The notes below the pieces were generated by a model, which was given only the letters and a program-made list of their open reading frames with translations, searched no databases and was not told where the DNA came from. A stretch of DNA of 64,000 bases from positions 1-64,000 of the forward strand of contig NZ_JAJJPA010000029.1 in the NCBI RefSeq assembly GCF_020907985.1. Direction: 5' to 3'. Numbering within the stretch: position 1 is the first letter of the stretch; every line of letters starts with the position of its first letter. Origin of the DNA: Kitasatospora humi (lineage in GTDB: Bacteria; Actinomycetota; Actinomycetes; Streptomycetales; Streptomycetaceae). The position numbers and the translations under genes were made by a program. This document shows, piece after piece, positions 24,768 through 32,767 of this stretch.

Positions 24768-24821
24768 GGGGCCTCACCCGTGGAACAGGACGCCCGGCGT
24801 GCTCTCCACGGGTGAGGCCCC
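24768..24821 (-). terminator. 17-bp perfect stem-loop
   Basis: GGGGCCTCACCCGTGGA (24768-24784) is exactly complementary to 24805-24821 across a 20-base loop. It stands between DUF6643 and the MOSC gene and would terminate DUF6643 transcription. Confidence 0.7.
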
Positions 24822-24829
24822 AGATGCGA

Positions 24830-24868
24830 GGACCGCCCGGCAGGCCTGTGCGGCGCGCCGGGCGGTCC
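24830..24868 (-). terminator. 12-bp perfect stem-loop
   Basis: GGACCGCCCGGC (24830-24841) pairs exactly with GCCGGGCGGTCC (24857-24868). It lies nine bases from the neighbouring hairpin and nearer the DUF6643 stop at 24910, so the two may act in tandem. Confidence 0.65.
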
Positions 24869-24909
24869 CTCGATGACCGTCCCCCTCGGTCAGCTGACCG
24901 TGTCGTCGG

Positions 24910-25467
24910 TCAGTAGACCTGCCCCGGGTATTGCTGCTGCTGCGGATAGGGCTGCTGCTGGCCGAACTGCATGGTCGGCTGCGGCGGTTGGGGCTGCTGC
25001 TGGCCGGGCTGCTGGAAGTACTGCTGCGGCGGCATCGGCCGGACCGGGGCCATCGGCGCCGGGCCGCCGGGCATGGCCGGACGGAACTGGCCGGGCTGCT
25101 GCTCCCAGCCCTGCGGCGCGGCCGGCTGCGGATAGCCGGGCGGCAGCGGTGCACCCGGCACCCGCGGCGCGGGCACATAGGACTGGCCGGGGTAGCCGGG
25201 CATGGGCGGGGCGGGCTGGTAGCCGCCACCGGTGCCCGGGCCGAGCGCGAGCCGGGCCGGCGGCAGCGCCGGCAGCAGGCTGGTGGACTCCATCGCCGGG
25301 GCGTAGGAGGGGGTCGCGGCCGGTGCCGGCGGCAGCGCGGCCGGCACGTTGATCGGCGCGATCTGAGGGACTCCGCGCTCTGCGACCAGACTGTCGTAGA
25401 TGGGCGTGCCCGACGAGAAGGACGGAGGGTAGTAGCCGCTTCCGTCGTAGGAGCGGGGCGAGGTCAT
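24910..25467 (-). CDS. DUF6643 family Pro/Gln-rich protein
   Basis: A 185-aa low-complexity protein that begins MTSPRSYDGSGYYPPSFSSG and continues PIYDSLVAERGVPQIAPI. I recall this conserved head, with a variable Pro/Gln/Gly/Tyr tail, from streptomycete DUF6643 proteins. The tail is almost entirely PQ-type repeats (QQPGQQQPQPPQPTMQFG and similar) and is likely disordered. No enzyme motif, signal peptide or transmembrane segment is visible. ATG 25467 is chosen because conservation begins there. The role is unknown; its presence points to Streptomycetaceae. Confidence 0.8.
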   Translation of the reverse strand: MTSPRSYDGSGYYPPSFSSGTPIYDSLVAERGVPQIAPINVPAALPPAPAATPSYAPAMESTSLLPALPPARLALGPGTGGGYQPAPPMPGYPGQSYVPAPRVPGAPLPPGYPQPAAPQGWEQQPGQFRPAMPGGPAPMAPVRPMPPQQYFQQPGQQQPQPPQPTMQFGQQQPYPQQQQYPGQVY

Positions 25468-25662
25468 GGGGCATACCGTAAGCCCAGAAAGCGCCCCTGA
25501 GGAGACTGGGAGGGGTGGTAGTTCGAGATGTTTACGCACTCTTCGCCAGTGCAAAGCTCCCGTATGGTCCAAGATCGGACATATCGTCAGCGCTTTCCGG
25601 ACATTCTATGAATTTCCTGGGAGTGCGCGCCCCGCGCTTCCGGAGCGCACACCGGCGCGCGA

Positions 25663-26106
25663 TCAGCCGCGCTGAGCGGTCTGAGCAGGGAAGCCCGGCA
25701 GCCCCGCCAGCTCGGAGGTGCAGAACGAGCAGCGCACCGCCGCGGCCGGAATCCGACTCAGGCACTGCGGGCAGTCCACCTTCGCCGGTGCGGGCGCCTT
25801 GGGCCTCTCCAGCTTCGCCTGAAGCTTGGTCACCGGCACCACCACCACGAAGTAGATGACCGCCGCGACCAGCACGAAGCTGATCACCGCGTTGAGGAAG
25901 GCGCCGTACGGGAAGGTGGTGCCGGCCACCGTGAAGGACTCCTTCGAGAAGTCGCCCACGGCGCCGGAGGCCACACCGACCAGCGGGGTCAGGAACGCGG
26001 TGACGAACCCGGTGACCACGGCGGTGAAGGCCGCCCCGATGACGATGCCGACCGCCAGGTCGACCACGTTCCCACGCAGCAGGAAACTGCGGAAGCCTTT
26101 CAGCAC
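25663..26106 (-). CDS. mscL: MscL large-conductance mechanosensitive channel with Cys4 tail
   Basis: A 147-aa inner-membrane channel that opens under osmotic downshock. TM1 (GNVVDLAVGIVIGAAFTAVV, residues 12-31) and TM2 (AFLNAVISFVLVAAVIYFVV, 69-88) are typical, as is the VDLAVG motif. The C terminus is unusual: after the short helix it carries four cysteines at 112, 115, 126 and 129 (CPQC and CSFC), resembling a zinc ribbon. The GTG start 26106 has GGAGG five bases upstream and matches the family N terminus (LKGFRSFLLRGN); the longer in-frame extension is not needed. Confidence 0.92.
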   Translation of the reverse strand: MLKGFRSFLLRGNVVDLAVGIVIGAAFTAVVTGFVTAFLTPLVGVASGAVGDFSKESFTVAGTTFPYGAFLNAVISFVLVAAVIYFVVVVPVTKLQAKLERPKAPAPAKVDCPQCLSRIPAAAVRCSFCTSELAGLPGFPAQTAQRG

Positions 26107-26216
26107 GGCGCCCTCCAGGAGTCTGTGCGGGGCGACTGGCCGCCCGCTCTGCAGCGGCCATCCTGGCCACGGCCGGGGCGCCGGTCCACCTCGTGTCACC
26201 CGTGCCAGTGGTTTCC

Positions 26217-26238
26217 GCGCGCCGTAGTTGACGGCGCG
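26217..26238. promoter_or_regulatory. Inverted repeat in the mscL/dsbA-like divergent intergenic region
   Basis: CGCGCCGT and ACGGCGCG form an eight-base stem around AGTTG, between the divergent mscL and DsbA-like genes. It could be an operator or a hairpin; I see no clear -10 boxes beside it. Confidence 0.3.
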
Positions 26239-26378
26239 TCGGATGCTTCGGACACGCACGCGCCGGACCGGCCACCGGTGCCGCCGCCGTCCGGCGGTCG
26301 GGCGGATCGGCTGCCCCGTTCGGGCGAACGCCGGAATGTCGCCTGGAGGCCCGGCGGGCGGTTTGGCACCGTGCGGCC

Positions 26379-27065
26379 ATGACTCCTGTTGCTCGTGCCG
26401 CCGCCCTGCTGGCCACCGCGGTCATCGGTCTCGCCGGGGTTCCGGCCCAGGCCGCCGCCGACGGCACCTACGCCCCGCTGAAGCACCCCCAACCCGTGAC
26501 CCAGACCGACACCCGTGAGGTCGTCGAGTTCTTCTGGTACGGCTGCAGCCACTCCCAGGCGCTGGAGCAGCCGCTGGAGGACTGGATCGCCAAGCAGCCC
26601 AAGGACGTGGTGCTGCGCCGGATCCCGGTCGTCTGGTCGGGCGCGCCCGACCAGGACGTCGAGCGTGCGCACGCCCGCCTGTACTACACACTCGAACGCC
26701 TCGGCCAGGTGGACCGGCTGCAGCTGGCGGTCTTCCAGGCGGTGCGCGACCAGGGCGCGGACCTGACCACCGAGGACGCGGCCGCCCAGTGGGCCGAGCA
26801 GCACCAGGTGGACCGCGGCCGGTTCGCCGCCGCCTACGAGTCGCCCGAGGTGGCCCAGGAGGTCGACCGGGCGCCGCAGGAGATGGCCCGGTACGAGGTC
26901 AACGAGATCCCGGCCGCCATCGTGCAGGGCGCCAACCAGACCACCCCGAGCCGGGCCGGTGGCGCCGAGCAGATGGTGCCCGTCGTCGACCAGCTGGTGT
27001 CCCAGCTGTCGACGCAGTCCCAGAAGCACCAGGTGCCGATGAAGTCGGGCCTACCGCCCAAGTGA
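26379..27065 (+). CDS. DsbA family protein with CSHS in place of CxxC
   Basis: A 228-aa exported thioredoxin-fold protein. A signal peptide (residues 1-27, ending AQAAA) leads into EVVEFFWYGCSHSQALEQPLEDWI, the DsbA active-site region. The second active-site cysteine is Ser here (C56-S-H-S59). The cis-Pro loop VNEIPAAIVQG is present. The DsbA helical insertion spans about 90-170. With one cysteine, the protein cannot form the usual redox disulfide and may act as a monothiol isomerase, a chaperone, or a holder of mixed disulfides. No DsbB/VKOR partner is adjacent. Confidence 0.85.
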   Translation: MTPVARAAALLATAVIGLAGVPAQAAADGTYAPLKHPQPVTQTDTREVVEFFWYGCSHSQALEQPLEDWIAKQPKDVVLRRIPVVWSGAPDQDVERAHARLYYTLERLGQVDRLQLAVFQAVRDQGADLTTEDAAAQWAEQHQVDRGRFAAAYESPEVAQEVDRAPQEMARYEVNEIPAAIVQGANQTTPSRAGGAEQMVPVVDQLVSQLSTQSQKHQVPMKSGLPPK

Positions 27066-27079
27066 GTTTCAGTGGTTAG

Positions 27080-27832
27080 CTTCGAGGTGTCGGAACGACG
27101 CTTCGAGTCCAGGGGGCGGCGGACCACCACCTGGTCGCCCCCGACTGCCCGGGCTTCGGGCACAGCGACTGCCCGGACCCGCGGCGGTGTTCGACTACCG
27201 CTTCGACAGCCTGGCGGACGCGATCGAGGGCTTCTGCAAGGCCCTCGACCTGGACCGGTTCGCCCTCTACGCCTTCGACTTCGGGGCGCCGGTCGGCTTC
27301 CGGCCGGCCGTCCGGCACCCCGAGTGGATCACCGGCCTGGTGGTGCAGAACGGCAACGCCTACCTGGAGGGCCTGTCGCCCGCCGCCCGGGCCATGACCG
27401 CCATCCGCCCCGGCACGCCCGGGGCGGAGCAGGCGGTGCGGCAGATCCTCACCGCGGCGGCCACCCGCGAGCAGTACGACGGCGGCACCGGCGATCCCAG
27501 CCTGGTCCAGCCCCGATGGCTGGACCGTCGACCAGCACTTCCTCGACCTGCCCGGCCGCAAGGAGAACCAGGTCGAGCCGGCCCTGGACTACCACGCCAA
27601 CCTGGCCCGGTACCCCGAATGGCAGCGGTGGCTGCGCGCCGACCGCCCGCCGGTGCTGATCGTCTGGGGCCTGGGGGACCCGTTCTCCGTCGAGGCGGGG
27701 GCCCGCGCCTACCTGCGGGACCTCCCGGACGCCGAGCTGCACCTGCTGGACACCGGCCACTTCGCGCTCGAGGAGAAGCTGCCCGAGATCGCCCCGCTGG
27801 TCGCCGCCTTCCTGGACCGGCTGCCCCGCTGA
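27080..27832 (+). pseudogene. Alpha/beta hydrolase pseudogene (haloalkane-dehalogenase-like)
   Basis: Pieces of one alpha/beta hydrolase occur in two frames. HHLVAPDCPGFGHSD (27122-27166) is in one frame. FDYRFDSLADAIEGFC to the acidic nucleophile elbow YAFDFGAPVG, up to TREQYDGGTGDPSLV (27184-27510), is in another. From PDGWTVDQHFLDLPGRKENQ to RPPVLIVWGLGDPF and LLDTGHFALEE (27512-27832) it returns to the first. Two compensating frame changes and the loss of the N-terminal HGFP/oxyanion region show that it is inactive. It follows dsbA directly and converges on the glycosyltransferase gene. The start boundary is approximate. Confidence 0.7.
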
Positions 27833-27839
27833 CGGCCCG

Positions 27840-28997
27840 TCAGTAGGTGCGCCCCTTCCAGGCCGCGCCACGGCCGCGGTAGTGCTGCACCGCCGAGTCC
27901 ACCGTCATCAGCAGGTAGAGCAGGGCGGTGAACGGCAGCAGCAGCGCGGCCGGGGCCGGCCGGTCGTAGTAGCGGGTCATCGGCAGGTACGTGGCGGTCA
28001 TCAGCAGCCAGGCGGCGGCACCGGCGAGCAGCACCGGCAGCCGGCCGGTGGCCAGCCCGGCCACGGTGGCGACCGGCGGGACCAGGTAGACCAGCGCCAG
28101 GCCCAGCACCGTGCCCAGCAGCAGGGCCGGCGAGTGCCGCAGCTGGGCGTAGGCGCTGCGGGAGACCATCCGCCACAGCGGCCCCAGCCCGACGTAGGGC
28201 CGCACGCTGCGGACCGTCAGCTCCGGGTCGCGCTCGGCCAGCCCCAGCCAGGTGCGGCCGCCGGAGCCCTTGACCGCCCGGGCCAGCGACACGTCGTCGA
28301 TCACCGCACCGCGGATCGCCGCCACCCCGCCGGCCCGCTCCAGCGCGTCGCGGCGGACCAGCGAGCAGCCGCCGGCCGCCGCGGCGGTCCGGGAGCCGGG
28401 CCGGTTGCTCCGGCGGAACGGGTAGAGCTGGGCGAAGAAGTAGACGAAGGCCGGCACGATCAGCCGCTCCCAGCCGGTCTCCGTGCGCAGCCGGGCCATC
28501 TGCGAGACCAGGTCGAGCCTCGCGGTCTCGGCGCCGGCCACCAGGGCCGCCAGCACGCCGGGGCCGTGCGCGATGTCGGCGTCGGTGAGGAGGAGCAGCT
28601 CCGCCTCGCCGGCCAGCTCCACCCCGTGCCGCACCGCCCAGAGCTTGCCGGTCCAGCCGGACGGCAGCGGCGGCGGTGTGGTCACGGTCAGCGGCAGGCC
28701 GCCCGCCCCGGCCAGCCGGCGGGCCGTCTCCGCGGTGCCGTCGCCGCTGTGGTCGTCGACGAGGATCACCCGGGCCCGGCCCGGGTACTTCTGGGCCAGC
28801 AGGCCTGGCAGGCTGTGCGGCAGCACCGCGGCCTCGTCGCGGGCCGGGACCACCACGGCCACCTCCGGCCATCTGTCGGGGTCGATCCGGTGCGGCGGCA
28901 GGCGCTGGTCGGTGCGCCAGAAGAAGCCTTGGCCGAGGGTCAGCCAGCACCAGCAGGCGGCGGACAGCAGGGACAGGGTGATCCAGAACAGCGTCAT
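27840..28997 (-). CDS. Family 2 glycosyltransferase, HpnB-like
   Basis: A 385-aa membrane GT2. An N-terminal transmembrane helix (WITLSLLSAACWCWLTLG) is followed by the catalytic domain with VVVPARDEAAVLP, VDDHSGDGTAE, LLLLTDADIAHGP (DxD-like metal site) and GAVIDDVSLARAVK. Three or four C-terminal transmembrane helices follow. GLAERDPELTVRSVRPY then WRMVSRSAYAQLRHSP matches the hopene-associated glycosyltransferase HpnB as I recall it. Sugar transfer to a hopanoid or other lipid head group at the membrane is plausible, but no hopanoid genes are nearby. ATG 28997 begins at the first membrane helix. Confidence 0.75.
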   Translation of the reverse strand: MTLFWITLSLLSAACWCWLTLGQGFFWRTDQRLPPHRIDPDRWPEVAVVVPARDEAAVLPHSLPGLLAQKYPGRARVILVDDHSGDGTAETARRLAGAGGLPLTVTTPPPLPSGWTGKLWAVRHGVELAGEAELLLLTDADIAHGPGVLAALVAGAETARLDLVSQMARLRTETGWERLIVPAFVYFFAQLYPFRRSNRPGSRTAAAAGGCSLVRRDALERAGGVAAIRGAVIDDVSLARAVKGSGGRTWLGLAERDPELTVRSVRPYVGLGPLWRMVSRSAYAQLRHSPALLLGTVLGLALVYLVPPVATVAGLATGRLPVLLAGAAAWLLMTATYLPMTRYYDRPAPAALLLPFTALLYLLMTVDSAVQHYRGRGAAWKGRTY

Positions 28998-29051
28998 CCC
29001 CGCAGTCTGCCGCAGCGGCGCGGCCCGGACGGGGCACATCGCGGGATCGGC

Positions 29052-29057
29052 TAGGGT
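29052..29057 (+). promoter_or_regulatory. -10 box of a leaderless promoter
   Basis: TAGGGT ends eight bases before GTG 29066, the start of the racemase-like gene, so the transcript probably begins at or next to the start codon. Confidence 0.45.
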
Positions 29058-29065
29058 CAACCACT

Positions 29066-29845
29066 GTGAAGATCGCACTGCTGGACTCCGGAATCGGGCT
29101 GCTGCCCGCCACTGCCGCCATTCGTGAGCTTCGCCCTGACGCCGACCTGGTGATCACCAACGACCCGGAAGGCATGCCCTGGGGCCTGCGCACGTCGGAG
29201 GACCTGACGGAGCACGCGCTGTTGTGCGCCCGCGCGGCCGCCGCGCTCGAGCCCGATGCGCTGGTGGTCGCCTGCAACACCGCCTCGGTGCACGCGCTGG
29301 ACGCCCTGCGCGCCGAACTGGAGCCGCGGATTCCGGTGATCGGGACGGTCCCGGCGATCAAGCCGGCCGCCGCGTCCGGCGGCGCGGTGGCGATCTGGGC
29401 CACCCCCGCGACCACCGGCAGCGCCTACCAGCGCGGCCTGATCGCCGAGTTCGGCGGCACCGCGGACATCACCGAGGTGCCCTGCCCCGGGCTGGCGGAC
29501 GCGGTCGAGACGGCCGACGAGGCCGCCATGGACCGGACGATCGCCGCCGCCGCCGCGCTCACCCCGGTCGGCACCACCACCCTGGTGCTCGGCTGCACCC
29601 ACTACGAGCTGGTCGCCGACCGGATCCGCACCGCGCTGGCCGGCATCGCCGTGCCCGACCTGGTGATGCACGGCTCGGCCGCCGCGGTGGCCGCCCAGAC
29701 CCTTCGCCGGCTGCCGGCCGAGACGCTGGCCGGCACCGGCGGCGGCACCCTGACGGTGCTGCGCAGCGGTCGTCCCGGCACCCTGCCGGCCGCGGCCGCC
29801 GCCTACCCCGAGGGACGGGCGCTCCTCGCCGTCCCGGTGCGCTGA
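29066..29845 (+). CDS. Asp/Glu racemase family protein (MurI-like)
   Basis: A 259-aa cofactor-independent racemase. It has DSGIG at residues 7-11, the first catalytic Cys70 in ACNTAS, the second Cys177 in VLGCTHYEL, and the usual two-domain length. The fold and both cysteines fit glutamate racemase, which makes D-Glu for peptidoglycan. Sequence around DSGIGLLPATAAIR diverges from the consensus DSGVGGLTV, so it may be a second, specialised racemase rather than the essential MurI. The GTG start follows a leaderless -10 box. It converges with the deacetylase-fold gene. Confidence 0.8.
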   Translation: MKIALLDSGIGLLPATAAIRELRPDADLVITNDPEGMPWGLRTSEDLTEHALLCARAAAALEPDALVVACNTASVHALDALRAELEPRIPVIGTVPAIKPAAASGGAVAIWATPATTGSAYQRGLIAEFGGTADITEVPCPGLADAVETADEAAMDRTIAAAAALTPVGTTTLVLGCTHYELVADRIRTALAGIAVPDLVMHGSAAAVAAQTLRRLPAETLAGTGGGTLTVLRSGRPGTLPAAAAAYPEGRALLAVPVR

Positions 29846-29919
29846 CCCAGCGGCCGGGCGCGGGCGCCTACCCGCAGGGGTGCGCGCCGGTGCTTGGCTC
29901 GCAGGCGGGCGGCGGGCGC

Positions 29920-30924
29920 CTACATGCCGCGCCAGCGCCTGACGGCCGGTTGCAGCCCCGACAGCACCGCCTCGAAGTGCTCCCGGGGACAGCTGGTGTC
30001 CACCGACAACCGGCTCACCCGCAGCGCCTCCCTGGGCAGCCGCCGACTCAGCCGATGGTCGGTCAGGAACGCCGCGCGGTAGCCCAGCTCGGACAGCACC
30101 CGGGCGGCCCGCGGCTCGTGCCCACCACCCGGATAGGCGAACGCGGTGGGCGCCGCGCCCAGCCAGGCCGTCAGCTCCCGGTGCGCGCTGCGCAGCTCGG
30201 TCGCCACCGTCTCGTCGTCGCACCGGCCCAGCTCCGGCGCCCCCAGGCTCTGGCTGCCGACCGCCACCCGCCCCGCCAGCAGTCGCCGCAGGTCCTGCGG
30301 GGTCAGGCGCTGGCGGCGCGGGGCCTGCGCGGTCGCGCTGATCCGCAGTTCGTGCAGGCTGCGCCGGCGGTCCGGGTCCGGCAGTGCGGCCAACTGCTCC
30401 AGCCGGCTGTACCGGGCGTCCGGCGCCAGCGCCCGGGCCTGGCCGCGGTGGGCCAGCAGGAAGACCGCCTCGTCACGCCAGGACGGCCGGTCGGTGCCGA
30501 CCAGCTCGGTCACCACGAAGGCCACCGCCGGCAGTCCGCGGGCGGCCAGGGCGGGCAGGGCGTGCTCCAGCACGCTCCGGTCGGCGTCGTCGAAGGTGAT
30601 CAGCACGCTGCGCGGCGGCAGCGGCCGCCCGACCGCCACCGCCTGCTCCAGGGCCGGCAGCGAGATCGGCACGGCGACCTGACAGATCCGGTCCAGCTGG
30701 GCGCCGAAGGCCCGCTGGTCGGTGACCCGGCTGTAGGCGAGCACGGCCAGCCGGCGGGCGGCGTGCGCGCGGAACAGCGGATGGGCGGGGGAGTGGCGCA
30801 GCCAGTGCACCAGGCGGTCGGCGGCCGGCACGCCGGTGCGGGCGGGCGCGGGCAGCGGCATGAGCGCGCTGCCACGCGGCGCGGAGGACGTCAGGTCCGG
30901 AGTGGTGGTGTCCGATCGCGGCAC
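29920..30924 (-). CDS. Polysaccharide deacetylase-fold protein with metal histidines missing
   Basis: A 334-aa NodB-homology protein. Motif 1 reads SVLITFDDAD (residues 106-115) instead of TFDDG(Y), keeping the Asp pair. Motif 2, normally SHTxxHP, reads GSQSLGAPEL (223-232), so both zinc-ligand histidines are absent. Motif 3 (FAYPGGGHEPRAARVLSELGYRAAFLTD) is intact. There is no signal peptide. The protein is probably a catalytically dead or altered relative that binds a glycan. The GTG start has GGGGAG close upstream. It is followed at its 3' side by the convergent racemase gene. Confidence 0.7.
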   Translation of the reverse strand: MPRSDTTTPDLTSSAPRGSALMPLPAPARTGVPAADRLVHWLRHSPAHPLFRAHAARRLAVLAYSRVTDQRAFGAQLDRICQVAVPISLPALEQAVAVGRPLPPRSVLITFDDADRSVLEHALPALAARGLPAVAFVVTELVGTDRPSWRDEAVFLLAHRGQARALAPDARYSRLEQLAALPDPDRRRSLHELRISATAQAPRRQRLTPQDLRRLLAGRVAVGSQSLGAPELGRCDDETVATELRSAHRELTAWLGAAPTAFAYPGGGHEPRAARVLSELGYRAAFLTDHRLSRRLPREALRVSRLSVDTSCPREHFEAVLSGLQPAVRRWRGM

Positions 30925-31035
30925 GTTGCTCCCCAGGCGAGGCCGGGCTGACCCGGCGGGTGATCCCTCGACGCAGTGCTGACTCCTGCGCCTCGCGGAT
31001 GGTTGTACGCGCCGGGGCGGACATTTTCGGCAGTC

Positions 31036-31551
31036 TCAGACCTTGCGCTGCCGGTACATCTCCTCGGCCGCGTCGACCACCGCCGCGAGGTCGCCGCCGG
31101 CCGAGGCCGTGGCGACCGCCGCGACCGCACCCTCCACGAACGGCGCGTTGGCGAACCGCACCGGGAAGGGCAGCCCGTGCTCGTCCGCCCGGGCCAGCAG
31201 CGCCAGCACCGTGCGCACCGCCCCGGGGAGGTCGGCCAGCACCGCCACCCCGTGCCCCTGGTCCACCCGGCGGGCCGCGGCGGCGATCAGCAGCGCGCTG
31301 CTGCCCAGCCCGTCGCCCGGCTGCCCGCCGGTGGCGACCACCGCTGACGGGTCGTCGGTGCGGGTCAGCGCGCGGGCCAGGTCGGCGGTCTCCTGGGCCA
31401 GCTCGCGGCTGTGCGAGACCAGCACCACGCCGACCCGGCCCAGGGCCGCCGAGCGGATCGGGGCCTGGCTCGGCACCCGGGTCGCCGACGGCGCCTCCCC
31501 GATCGGGATCACGTCCGCACCGGCCCCGCCTCGCGGGGAGATCTGCCCCAT
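31036..31551 (-). CDS. DhaM-like PTS EIIA domain protein
   Basis: A 171-aa protein. After a 38-residue disordered-looking N terminus comes a mannose-EIIA-like domain (RVGVVLVSHSRELAQETADLARAL) in which His47 of VSHS is the phosphoacceptor. ATGGQPGDGLGSSALLIAAAA, VLADLPGA and EMYRQRKV-type ends follow. DhaM receives phosphate from HPr and re-phosphorylates ADP in the DhaL subunit of dihydroxyacetone kinase. No dhaK or dhaL is seen in this window, so this is an orphan or one encoded apart from its partners. Start ATG 31551; a shorter start is possible. Confidence 0.7.
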   Translation of the reverse strand: MGQISPRGGAGADVIPIGEAPSATRVPSQAPIRSAALGRVGVVLVSHSRELAQETADLARALTRTDDPSAVVATGGQPGDGLGSSALLIAAAARRVDQGHGVAVLADLPGAVRTVLALLARADEHGLPFPVRFANAPFVEGAVAAVATASAGGDLAAVVDAAEEMYRQRKV

Positions 31552-31736
31552 CGGCTGCTCCCAGTTCTGCCGCGTCCAGTTCCGCCGCGTCTGCCGACCA
31601 GTTATGCCAGGGCCACTCTCCCAAACCGGACCCGCCCGATCCCGCGCCCGCGCCGGAGCGCCGGGAATCCGCACGCCGGCCGGTGATCGGCCGATACCCT
31701 GGCGGTCCTGAACACCGCGCGGGAGGAGCATCACCA

Positions 31737-32006
31737 GTGGCAACGGAAACGGGTAGCGGCGCGACCGCGGCGGGTACCGGGGCCGTCGCCCCGTCCGCCA
31801 AGCCCAAGTTGGACACCACGGGCGCGGAGTGGCTCTCCGCCAGGCAGGAGGACGGCTCGCCGGGCGACGTGCAGATCGCCTTCGTGGACGGCTACATCGC
31901 GATGCGGGACGGGCGGTTCCCGGACGGCCCGGTGCTGGTCTTCACCCAGGCGGAGTGGGACGCCTTCGTGCTCGGCGCCCGGGACGGCGAGTTCGACCTG
32001 GACTGA
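31737..32006 (+). CDS. DUF397 domain protein
   Basis: An 89-aa protein whose second half has the DUF397 pattern: EWLSAR, DVQIAFVDGYIAMRDG, PDGPVLVFTQAEW, DAFVLGARDGEFD. DUF397 proteins usually pair with an XRE regulator next door and act in streptomycete development or as antitoxin-like partners. No XRE gene is adjacent here, so it is an orphan. GTG 31737 is preceded by GGGAGGAG eight bases upstream. A low-complexity linker (residues 2-27, ATETGSGATAAGTGAVAP) comes first. Confidence 0.8.
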   Translation: MATETGSGATAAGTGAVAPSAKPKLDTTGAEWLSARQEDGSPGDVQIAFVDGYIAMRDGRFPDGPVLVFTQAEWDAFVLGARDGEFDLD

Positions 32007-32118
32007 CCCCGGTTGGCCCGGGCCGGCTGAGGTGGGCCCGGGCCGGCTGACACCCCGTCAGTCGGCCTGCGGCAGCCGCCGGTCCGGGCAGGTGCGTCCG
32101 GCGGTCGGCTGACCCCGA

Positions 32119-32202
32119 GCGGGCGAGACGGGTGCCCGAGCCGCTGAAACGGGTGCCCGAGCGGGCGAGACAGTTGCCCGAGCGGGCGAGACGAGCAGGC
32201 GC
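32119..32202. repeat. 21-bp tandem repeat, about four copies
   Basis: The unit GCGGGCGAGACGGGTGCCCG(A) begins at 32119, 32140, 32161 and 32182; the second and fourth copies are diverged. The period is a multiple of three (seven codons). Confidence 0.75.
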
Positions 32203-32225
32203 CCGGCTCCTGGTGGGTGGGACAG

Positions 32226-32272
32226 GCAGACGCCGTGCCGACCGCCCCCACGCGGTCGTGCACGGCGTCTGC
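32226..32272 (+). terminator. Long stem-loop, possible DUF397 terminator
   Basis: GCAGACGCCGTGC (32226-32238) pairs with GCACGGCGTCTGC, and an inner CGACCGC/GCGGTCG adds seven pairs after a single bulged base, giving a 20-pair stem with a six-base loop. It lies 220 bases downstream of the DUF397 stop, so it may instead be a structured RNA element. Confidence 0.45.
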
Positions 32273-32767
32273 TGTGCGGCCCGGTTCGCGATACCGGGCG
32301 TTCTCCCGCGGTTCCCCGGGTCGGCTGCGCGCGCAGCCGACCGTCGCCGGGAGGTGGCGGCGGGGCAGAGCCCGGGGCCGCCGGTGCTCGGGATCCGAAC
32401 GCCCCCACGCGTCGGTGTCCCGGGCGTGGTCCGCAGGTGCGACGGAGTCGGGGAACCCACGAACCAGGCTTTGGGTGAAGGGTGCTTCAGGTGAATGGTG
32501 TGCTGAACTTGCAGCCTTCGCACGACGATGTGCCATAGCGGGGGGACGTGGGCGCACGCGAATGCGCCACAGCAGGCCACCCCCACATGGACAGGTCCAC
32601 AGCAGCTGCCGTACATCGCGACCGTAGCCCGGACGGTTGCTCAGCGTCAACATTCGTCTCGGAGCGTGGAGCCAACCCATGGGTGAACCGTCTTCGAACG
32701 TGGTTCGAACAAGCCGGTTCGGCCCGCCCGGTGCAGCGCGCGCCGAGCGGGCACGTACCATGGCGGC

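Larger units (their letters stand above)
32007..32767. other. Gene-free 761-bp interval with repeats and a long hairpin
   Basis: No coding region is convincing here on either strand. It holds a 21-bp tandem repeat (32119-32202), a 47-bp hairpin (32226-32272), two TTCGAAC copies around 32693-32710, and a leaderless-type TACCAT box just before ATG 32768. Codon use in the stop-to-stop frames is poor. Confidence 0.6.

Noticed and set aside
29920..30924. Active polysaccharide deacetylase
   Set aside because: The zinc-ligand His pair at motif 2 is absent, so I report the fold only and treat catalysis as unlikely.
32690..32712. tRNA-like GGTTCGAAC sequence
   Set aside because: The T-loop-like string has no matching acceptor, D or anticodon arms around it.
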